Shown here piece by piece: positions 58,028-64,000 of a DNA stretch of 64,000 bases (positions are counted from its first letter, which is position 1; each line of letters opens with the position of its first letter). Under the pieces are notes generated by a model. That model worked only from the letters and a program-made list of their open reading frames with translations. It made no database searches and was not told the origin of the DNA. The position numbers and the translations under genes were made by a program. The stretch is from Rahnella bonaserana (GTDB lineage Bacteria; Pseudomonadota; Gammaproteobacteria; Enterobacterales; Enterobacteriaceae), in the NCBI RefSeq assembly GCF_019049675.1, contig NZ_JAFMOW010000065.1:1-64000 (forward strand), in the 5' to 3' direction.

Positions 58028-58112
58028 GACGACATCTCCAAATAATGCTCCCCCGTCTTCCTTCAGGCTGCCTTGATGCAACCCGAATGATTTTGGGGTT
58101 AATGTTTTATGA

Positions 58113-58147
58113 TTAGTAAACCATTTTTGATTTGTTTTGGTTTACCG
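58113..58147. promoter_or_regulatory. BirA operator between bioB and bioA
   Basis: TTAGTAAACC (58113-58122) and GGTTTACCG (58139-58147), separated by 16 bp, match the E. coli bioO arrangement of TTGTAAACC, 16 bp, GGTTTACAA. BirA bound to biotinyl-AMP would repress both divergent promoters. Confidence 0.9.
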
Positions 58148-58200
58148 TCAACGTTAAAATTATTTTTTAGTTTACAACTTAGCTCCTGCAGGACTCATTT

Positions 58201-59478
58201 ATGACCCCCGCCGATATTGAATTCGATCAGCGCCACATCTGGCATCCGTACACATCTATGACCAAACCGCTGCCCGCGTATGCCGTGGAATCCGCGTCCG
58301 GCGTGATGTTGCAACTGGCCGATGGCCGTCAGCTGGTTGACGGTATGTCATCCTGGTGGGCGGCGATCCACGGTTACAATCACCCGCAGCTCAATCAGGC
58401 GGCCATTGAACAAATCGGAAAAATGTCACATGTGATGTTTGGCGGGATCACGCATCCGTCGGCTATCGCGCTGTCGCGACGTCTGGTGGAAATGACCCCG
58501 GCCGGGCTGGAATGCGTGTTTCTGGCAGATTCAGGTTCGGTGGCCGTAGAAGTGGCGCTGAAGATGGCGATGCAATACTGGCAGGCGCGCGGTGAAAAAC
58601 GTCAGACCTTGCTGACGCTGCGCAACGGCTATCACGGCGATACCTTTGGCGCGATGTCAGTGTGCGATCCGCAAAATTCGATGCACAGTTTGTATCAGGG
58701 TTATCTGCCGCAGCATCTGTTTGCCGATGCGCCGCAAAGCCGTTTTGACGGCGAATGGGATGAAACGGATATCACGCCGTTCGCCAAAATGCTCGACGAG
58801 CACCACAGCAAAATCGCGGCCGTCATTCTGGAACCGGTGGTTCAGGGCGCAGGCGGAATGCGGATCTACCATCCGTTGTATCTCAAACGCGTGCGCAAGT
58901 TATGCGACGAATACGGTGTGCTGTTGATTGCCGATGAAATCGCCACCGGATTTGGCCGTACCGGCAAGCTGTTTGCCTGCGATCACGCCGGGATTTCGCC
59001 GGATATTCTGTGTCTCGGCAAAGCGCTGACCGGCGGCTATATGACGCTTTCCGCCACTTTAACCACGCGTCACGTCGCTGAAGTGATCAGTAACGGCGAG
59101 GCGGGATGTTTCATGCATGGCCCGACCTTTATGGGCAATCCGCTGGCCTGTGCGGTCGCCAATGCCAGCCTGCGGTTGTTAGCCAAAAACCGCTGGCAGG
59201 CGCAGGTTCTGAATATCGCGAAACAACTGAAAGCCGAATTACAGCCTCTGGCCGAACATCCTGCCGTCGCCGACGTGCGGGTGCTGGGCGCAATTGGGGT
59301 GGTAGAGATGCGCCAGCCGGTGGACATGGCGCAGTTGCAGAAGCACTTCGTGGCGCAAGGCGTGTGGATCCGTCCGTTCGGCAAGCTGATTTACCTGATG
59401 CCTCCGTACATCATTTCGGCAGAAGAACTGAGCAGACTGACCGGCGCCATCGCCAGCGCACTGGTTGCGCTGTACTGA
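58201..59478 (+). CDS. bioA: Adenosylmethionine-8-amino-7-oxononanoate aminotransferase
   Basis: 425 residues, PLP aminotransferase that uses SAM as amino donor to make DAPA. The PLP lysine is K274 ([11 protein letters not shown]), the PLP-binding aspartate D245 ([11 protein letters not shown]). HIWHPYTSM at the N-terminus is the BioA hallmark. It is transcribed divergently from bioB under the shared operator and ends at the very base before the convergent LysR gene, with no terminator between. Confidence 0.95.
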   Translation: MTPADIEFDQRHIWHPYTSMTKPLPAYAVESASGVMLQLADGRQLVDGMSSWWAAIHGYNHPQLNQAAIEQIGKMSHVMFGGITHPSAIALSRRLVEMTPAGLECVFLADSGSVAVEVALKMAMQYWQARGEKRQTLLTLRNGYHGDTFGAMSVCDPQNSMHSLYQGYLPQHLFADAPQSRFDGEWDETDITPFAKMLDEHHSKIAAVILEPVVQGAGGMRIYHPLYLKRVRKLCDEYGVLLIADEIATGFGRTGKLFACDHAGISPDILCLGKALTGGYMTLSATLTTRHVAEVISNGEAGCFMHGPTFMGNPLACAVANASLRLLAKNRWQAQVLNIAKQLKAELQPLAEHPAVADVRVLGAIGVVEMRQPVDMAQLQKHFVAQGVWIRPFGKLIYLMPPYIISAEELSRLTGAIASALVALY

Positions 59479-60432
59479 TCAGTTTGCGCTGACTAACCGG
59501 TGCGAAGTCGATAACAGCGCGCTCAGTTTTTCCCGGCTGAGCCGCGCTTCTTCATTGAGAAAATCAATCGCTACTTTCAGTGCGGGCGTTGGATTTTCCG
59601 GATACAGCAACGTATAAGACGCACCGCTCGCCACGCACAGCGGGAACGGGGCGACAATACGCCCCGCCTGCAAATCGTCCTCAATTAACGTCAGATCGCC
59701 CATCGCCACGCCATATCCCTGCAACGCAGAATTAATGGCCAGATCCAGCGTATCGAAATGTTGGGATTTGGCCGAAGGCAGTCCCTGAACGCCCTCTTCC
59801 CGCAGCCACAACAGCCAGTCGCGGCGATCCCGCGTCGGATGCAACAGCGTTTTATCCTCAAGATCCGCCACCGCAGTTTGCCCTTTATGACGCGGTAAGA
59901 AATCAGGCACACAGACCGGCGTCAGCACTTCATCAAACAAATGATGTGCGCGCCGCGATGATTCAGGCGGGCGGCCAAAAACCACGGCTGCATCAAAATG
60001 CTCACTGCTGAAATCCACCCCATGCGCGATAGATGCCGTCAGCTCAATCTGCATATCCGGCCGATCGTTTTGCAGCTGGATAACACGTGGCAGCAGCCAG
60101 CGCATTGAACAGGTCGGGCATTTAATGCGCAGCGTGTCCGGGTGCGAACCGACGCGTTTCAGGGCTTCGCTCATCAGCGCCAGCGCCTGTTGTACCGGCG
60201 GTAAAAGTTGCGCGCCGCGCGGGGTCAGCGTCAGCCCTCTGGCCTGACGCAAAAACAACGGATACCCCAGCGTGGCCTCAAGCCCGGTGATCTGCCGGCT
60301 GACCGCGCCCTGCGTGATATGCAGCAGCGAGGCGGCATGGGTCAGATTCAGCGTCTGCGCTACAACCACAAAGGTTTTCAGCACATTCAGTGACGGTAAA
60401 TTCAGGTGAGACATTTCAGGTAAAAGGTTCAC
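59479..60432 (-). CDS. LysR-family regulator (GcvA-like)
   Basis: 317 residues. The HTH lies at about residues 25-45 (LNLTHAASLLHITQGAVSRQ), followed by RGLTLTPRGAQLLP, a pattern common in GcvA/AmpR-like regulators. It is divergent from ybdL across 156 bp, so ybdL and the next binding-protein gene are the likely targets (inference). GTG at 60432 has GAGGT 5 nt upstream; the in-frame ATG at 60414 has none. Confidence 0.85.
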   Translation of the reverse strand: MNLLPEMSHLNLPSLNVLKTFVVVAQTLNLTHAASLLHITQGAVSRQITGLEATLGYPLFLRQARGLTLTPRGAQLLPPVQQALALMSEALKRVGSHPDTLRIKCPTCSMRWLLPRVIQLQNDRPDMQIELTASIAHGVDFSSEHFDAAVVFGRPPESSRRAHHLFDEVLTPVCVPDFLPRHKGQTAVADLEDKTLLHPTRDRRDWLLWLREEGVQGLPSAKSQHFDTLDLAINSALQGYGVAMGDLTLIEDDLQAGRIVAPFPLCVASGASYTLLYPENPTPALKVAIDFLNEEARLSREKLSALLSTSHRLVSAN

Positions 60433-60588
60433 AACGACCTCACTGGGAGCGGGAAAGAGCCATGACTTCAGATCATAACGAGTATGACAAACTTTCCATT
60501 GTCGGCACAGGGGAACTGTTGCTTAATCATTCAAACCCTGTTTTTACCTTCTTATGGCCGCCCGGCCTGTTTTTTGTGGGGAAATGCT

Positions 60589-61743
60589 ATGAAGAGCGCC
60601 ATGTCGCCGCAGTCTAAATTACCGGACGTCGGCACCACTATTTTTACCGTTATCGGCCAGCTCAGCGCCGAGCATAATGCCCTGAATTTATCTCAAGGTG
60701 CGCCAAACTTTTCCTGTCAGCCGGCGCTGATTGAAAGCGTCGCCAAAGCCATGCGCGAAGGTCATAACCAGTACGCGCCGATGAGCGGCGTGGCGGCATT
60801 ACGTCATGCACTTTCCGCTAAAGTCGACGCCCTGTACGGATGCAAATATGACGCTGACAGTGAAGTGACCGTGGTTGCCAGCGCCAGCGAAGGCCTGTAT
60901 TCCGCCATCAGCGCGCTGGTACATCCGGGCGATGAGGTCATTTATTTCGAACCGTCGTTTGACAGCTACGCGCCGATTGTCCGTCTGCAGGGGGCGAAAC
61001 CGGTGGCCATCGGCCTGTCGATGGACGATTTCAGCATCGACTGGGATCAGGTTGCCAGCGCCATCAACAGCCGCACACGAATGATCATCATCAACAGTCC
61101 GCACAACCCGACCGGAGCAATTTTCACGGATTTTGATATCGAGCGTCTGACCGCGCTGACCCGGAATACAGATATCGTGATTTTGTCCGATGAAGTGTAT
61201 GAACATGTGGTGTTCGACGGTGAGCGCCACGAAAGCATGGCCTGCCATCCGCAACTGGCAGAACGCAGTGTAATTGTGTCCTCGTTCGGCAAGACTTACC
61301 ACGTCACCGGCTGGCGCGTGGGCTATTGCCTGGCACCGGCAGAGCTGATGGGTGAAATCCGTAAAGTGCATCAGTTTATGATGTTCTCCGCGGATACGCC
61401 GATGCAGGTGGCTTTCGCCGAAGCACTGGCTGATCCGCAAAGTTATTTAGGTCTGGCGGATTTTTATCAGCAAAAACGCGATCTGCTGGCCGAAGCGCTC
61501 AGTGAATCCCGCTTTGAATTACTGCCAAGCCGTGGCAGTTTCTTTATGCTGGCGCGTTTTAGTCATTTCAGCCCGCTGACCGACGACGAATTTGTGCTGA
61601 GCCTGATCCGCGATCATCAGATTGCCACCATCCCGCTCTCAGCTTTTTATAGCAATAACAAACCCACCGGGCTTATCCGCCTGAGTTTCGCCAAAGATGA
61701 CGACACACTTTACGAAGGCGCCCGCCGCCTGTGTCGCGTCTGA
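60589..61743 (+). CDS. ybdL: Methionine aminotransferase YbdL
   Basis: 384 residues, class I PLP aminotransferase. The PLP lysine is K235 (SSFGKTYHVTGWRVGYC); N173 (NSPHNPTG) and Y204 region (SDEVYEHVVF) complete the site. The match to E. coli YbdL, which transaminates methionine, histidine and phenylalanine with keto acids, runs the full length. The start ATG 60589 has GGGGA upstream; a second ATG lies at 60601. The open frame to 60484 is not homologous. Confidence 0.9.
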   Translation: MKSAMSPQSKLPDVGTTIFTVIGQLSAEHNALNLSQGAPNFSCQPALIESVAKAMREGHNQYAPMSGVAALRHALSAKVDALYGCKYDADSEVTVVASASEGLYSAISALVHPGDEVIYFEPSFDSYAPIVRLQGAKPVAIGLSMDDFSIDWDQVASAINSRTRMIIINSPHNPTGAIFTDFDIERLTALTRNTDIVILSDEVYEHVVFDGERHESMACHPQLAERSVIVSSFGKTYHVTGWRVGYCLAPAELMGEIRKVHQFMMFSADTPMQVAFAEALADPQSYLGLADFYQQKRDLLAEALSESRFELLPSRGSFFMLARFSHFSPLTDDEFVLSLIRDHQIATIPLSAFYSNNKPTGLIRLSFAKDDDTLYEGARRLCRV

Positions 61744-61812
61744 GCCTATGTTTTTATTTAAATTACGTTATTTAAATCACGTTATCTAAATCACGCCGGG
61801 GAATTGTGAATA

Positions 61813-62592
61813 ATGAAAAAGTTGAAAATCGCATTGCTGTTAGGTTGTGCCGTGGCCTCTTTCTCCGCGCTGGCGGACGGTTCCACACTGAAATTTGGTC
61901 TGGAAGCGCAATATCCGCCGTTTGAATCCAAAAGCGCAACCGGCGAGTTACAAGGTTTTGATATCGATCTGGGCAATGCCGTCTGCGCCGCTGCCAGCGT
62001 GAAATGTGAATGGGTTGACACCTCTTTCGACGGGCTGATTGCAGCATTGCAGGCGCGTAAATTTGATGCGATTAACTCGGCGATGAACGTGACAGAAAAA
62101 CGTCGTCAGGCGATTGATTTCACTAACGTAATTTACCGCGTACCCAGCAAACTGATTGCGAAGAAAGATTCCGGCCTGCTGCCAACTACCGGGTCGTTGA
62201 AAGGCAAGCATATCGGCGTGTTGCAGGGTTCGATTCAGGAAAGCTATGCGCAGGCACACTGGGCACCTGAAGGCGTAGATATTGTGTCATATCAGGATCA
62301 GAGCCAGGTGTATCTGGATCTGTCTTCCGGTCGTCTGGACGGGACTTTAGTGCTGGCTCCGGCCGGTCAGAGCGGTTTCCTGTCACGTCCGGACGGTAAA
62401 GATTACGGTTTTGTCGGCGACGCCGTGCGTGATGACAAAATCCTTGGCAGCGGTATCGCGTTCGGCCTGCGCAAAGGCGATACCCAGCTGAAAGAGAAGC
62501 TGGATACGGCGATCGCTAAAGTGCAAAAAGACGGCGTGGTGAAAGAGCTTTCGAAGAAATACTTTGGCAACATTGATGTCAGTGTGAAGTAA
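61813..62592 (+). CDS. Lysine/arginine/ornithine-type periplasmic binding protein
   Basis: 259 residues. Signal peptide 1-21 (IALLLGCAVASFSALA), then STLKFGLEAQYPPFESKSA and LQGFDIDLGNAVCAAASVKC, as in ArgT/HisJ, with WVDTSFDGLIAALQARKFDA. No permease or ATPase follows, so it must work with a transporter encoded elsewhere or act as a sensor. It is 69 bp after ybdL on the same strand, suggesting one amino-acid scavenging unit. Confidence 0.85.
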   Translation: MKKLKIALLLGCAVASFSALADGSTLKFGLEAQYPPFESKSATGELQGFDIDLGNAVCAAASVKCEWVDTSFDGLIAALQARKFDAINSAMNVTEKRRQAIDFTNVIYRVPSKLIAKKDSGLLPTTGSLKGKHIGVLQGSIQESYAQAHWAPEGVDIVSYQDQSQVYLDLSSGRLDGTLVLAPAGQSGFLSRPDGKDYGFVGDAVRDDKILGSGIAFGLRKGDTQLKEKLDTAIAKVQKDGVVKELSKKYFGNIDVSVK

Positions 62593-62619
62593 CGCCGTCA
62601 GGAAGACAGGTTTTGCTTT

Positions 62620-62745
62620 TGCTCCTTTGAAGGAGGAGTCTGGGAGGGAGTTTTAAGGGCTAAAACCTTATCAAAGAAAACTTCAACTCATTGATTTTTA
62701 TTTAATACCCCACCCCAGCCCTCCCCTTCGCAGGGGAGGGAGCCG
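62620..62745. repeat. Paired C-rich palindromic repeats
   Basis: GCTCCTTTGAAGGAGGAGTC with GGGAGGGAGTTTTA, and in opposite sense TAATACCCCACCCCAGCCCT followed by CCCCTTCGCAGGGGAGGGAG. The arrangement repeats that at 25188-25318. It separates the binding-protein gene from the convergent Ner-like operon. Confidence 0.7.
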
Positions 62746-62754
62746 TTCTCAGTT

Positions 62755-62967
62755 TTAATTAATTTCGGTGTACCGGCTCGGCCAGATGGTTTCGGCTTTG
62801 ACGCCAATCGCTTCAGCGATCAGTCTTTCGCCTTTCGGCCATTTGCGGGTTAAGGCATTTGAGAGCGTCGAAGAGCTTAAACCGGCGCGGCGTGAGACTG
62901 CCGCTATTGTAGTGCCCTTCTTTTTGATTGCCGCAATGATATCGGCCTGATGCCAGTCTTTGTTCAT
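62755..62967 (-). CDS. Ner-like (SfsB/Nlp family) HTH DNA-binding protein
   Basis: 70 residues. DWHQADIIAAIKKKGTTIAA, then SRRAGLSSSTLSNALTRKWP and EAIGVKAETIWPSRY are the Ner/SfsB signature known from phage Mu repressor-like Ner and E. coli Nlp. The whole protein is one HTH domain. It overlaps the upstream unknown gene by 4 nt. It may be of phage origin or a domesticated regulator. Confidence 0.88.
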   Translation of the reverse strand: MNKDWHQADIIAAIKKKGTTIAAVSRRAGLSSSTLSNALTRKWPKGERLIAEAIGVKAETIWPSRYTEIN

Positions 62968-63353
62968 GCGATCACCTCACCGGAGGCATACAGCGAGCAG
63001 CGCAGCATCTCGAACCGTTCCCACAAGATATACGTGATGATCTCTTTTATCTTTCTGTCATGCAGCGTCATCAGGGTGAAATTCAGCGCCATGCACTGAT
63101 CGCAAAGTTCATCAGGTTCGAGATCGGCGTAATCAAATAAGCCGTCGTCCATCGGGATCCCCAAATTCTTGCGGTGCTCGGGAATGGGTTGCGATAACGT
63201 CGCTTCAAGGTATTCGAGCTCGTTTTGCAGCATGATGCACAGCAGATCCTGCGAACCTCTGTTTTGCGGGTTCACCAGTGCATTCGCCAGCAAACGGCAA
63301 CGATCAGTGAGTGTCCATGAATCCGGGGATGTGTCTTTAGTACGTATTTCCAT
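62964..63353 (-). CDS. Uncharacterised protein paired with the Ner-like regulator
   Basis: 129 residues, soluble and acidic in the middle (IPMDDGLFDYADLEPDELCD), with helical ends (KEIITYILWERFEMLRCSLY). No family is recognised. AAAGGAG lies 8 nt before the ATG at 63353. It overlaps the Ner-like gene by 4 nt, so the two are translationally coupled. A GGTAAC/GTTACC palindrome sits just upstream. Phage or mobile-element origin is possible but unproven. Confidence 0.7.
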   Translation of the reverse strand: MEIRTKDTSPDSWTLTDRCRLLANALVNPQNRGSQDLLCIMLQNELEYLEATLSQPIPEHRKNLGIPMDDGLFDYADLEPDELCDQCMALNFTLMTLHDRKIKEIITYILWERFEMLRCSLYASGEVIA

Positions 63354-63369
63354 CACAAATTCTCCTTTA

Positions 63370-63448
63370 GGTAACAATAGTTACCACCGGAGTTCCTAAG
63401 CCCGCAGGTGGTAACTCAGACAAGGTTAGGAATCGGCCAAAGGTTACC
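63370..63448. promoter_or_regulatory. Candidate operator cluster of the Ner-like operon
   Basis: GGTAACAATAGTTACC (63370-63385) is a perfect inverted repeat with a 4-nt centre. Further half-sites GGTAAC (63410-63415) and GTTACC (63443-63448) follow, oriented inward. They are the likely binding sites of the Ner-like protein (inference). Confidence 0.6.
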
Positions 63449-63611
63449 GACCAGCCAAAAGGCTGCCCCGCCTGAGTCACCAGAACGTCATAATGCAGTA
63501 TTGAAACTACTTTATAAAGTTGAGACTAAGCGCCGACACGATGAACGTGCCACCTTTATGCACAGGTTCCTAAGCCCGGCTGCGGATTTTGCCGCAGCGA
63601 GCAGACAATAA
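63408..63611 (+). other. Doubtful 67-residue ORF, Ash-like ending
   Basis: A GTG-started frame ending MHRFLSPAADFAAASRQ. That ending reminds me of Ash/Icd-like proteins of enterobacterial prophages and satellites, which are often next to small HTH genes. There is no good ribosome-binding site and it overlaps the operator cluster, so it may be a remnant or chance frame. Confidence 0.25.
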
Positions 63612-64000
63612 CTGGATATCCACACATTAAAAATGGGCAAATCGTGGAGATGAGATACTGCTTCCAGGGAGTTTTTATGGTTTGCAGTAATTTGCAAGCG
63701 GCTGCCTGTACGGCAATGAACAGTTAGGTTTTCAGTTTTACGCTTTAAACCGCAAAAGGTTATCCCTTTTTTGGCAGAAACATCCTCTTTTTGAATGGAT
63801 AATTCAGTGATTTGAAATCAATGAATTAGCGATAGCATAAAAAGAGGCGTACCTGAAGGTAACTAAGTTTGTAGGCGTAATTTGACGATGATTTACTTAT
63901 CGGTCCGTTGTACTAACATTCTGAAAAATAATAATTTGAATGCCAAAACACAAATGTTTGCTATTTAAATGGCTAGCCTGCTGTTTCATCCAATTGAGGG
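63612..64000. other. AT-rich non-coding end of the window
   Basis: About 390 bp, AT-rich, without a recognisable gene, RNA or repeat. It is probably the upstream region of a gene beyond the window. Confidence 0.5.

Overview
The window is chromosomal DNA of an enterobacterium. The proteins read as close relatives of Escherichia coli proteins, and two E. coli neighbourhoods are recognisable: yohO-yehWXYZ ... dld, yohC, yohP, pbpG, dusC, and rhlE, ybhL, moaABCDE, ybhK, uvrB, bioDCFB/bioA. In E. coli these lie far apart; here they share 64 kb. The inserted genes (gluconate-type dehydrogenase, abg locus, phnCDEE, DUF1471 cluster), the ERIC elements and the local palindromic repeats suggest a Yersiniaceae-type genus (Rahnella, Ewingella, Rouxiella or Serratia relative). 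That placement is inference. No rRNA, tRNA, CRISPR array or intact transposase was seen.

Layout. 0-7 kb: YedA exporter, small membrane protein YohO, the osmoprotectant importer OsmF-YehYXW, an MFS transporter. 7.1-7.7 kb: copy A of a structured repeat. 7.7-14.5 kb: a SUFU-domain protein, then abgR/abgABT for p-aminobenzoyl-glutamate uptake and cleavage. 14.5-18.1 kb: a TetR regulator with an MpaB-like oxygenase, divergent from a secreted small protein and three tandem DUF1471 genes; the promoters share paired palindromes at a fixed spacing. 18.2-23.3 kb: lone HTH antitoxin-like protein, ddlA, a cupin, a succinate-semialdehyde-type dehydrogenase, an ERIC element, ribosomal oxygenase roxA. 23.3-30.6 kb: phnCDEE, dld, yohC, a heptad-repeat membrane protein. 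30.8-34.8 kb: three-subunit membrane-bound sugar/gluconate dehydrogenase. 35-38.6 kb: Asp/Glu racemase-like protein, yohP, ERIC, pbpG, a VOC protein, dusC. 38.6-45.3 kb: MFS exporter with a divergent cysteine-rich regulator, rhlE, mdtG, copy B of the structured repeat in inverse orientation, ybhL. 45.4-49.5 kb: moaABCDE behind a Moco riboswitch and a ModE box, then ybhK. 49.5-52.6 kb: isochorismatase-like hydrolase, VF530 protein, uvrB with a LexA box. 53.5-59.5 kb: orphan UrtE-like ATPase and the biotin genes around a BirA operator. 59.5-64 kb: LysR regulator, methionine aminotransferase ybdL, an amino-acid binding protein, and a Ner-like/unknown gene pair.

Most of the window is ordinary metabolism and transport. 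The least explained parts are: (1) the roughly 0.55 kb element in two inverted copies (7132-7686 and 43964-44514), where hairpins keep their positions while their stem sequences change completely; (2) the TetR/DUF1471 locus, where a module of palindrome, 9 nt, -35, 17 nt, -10, 4 nt, palindrome is repeated exactly in front of three genes and is decayed in front of a fourth; (3) the orphan UrtE-like ATPase whose ABC signature reads LDESQ.
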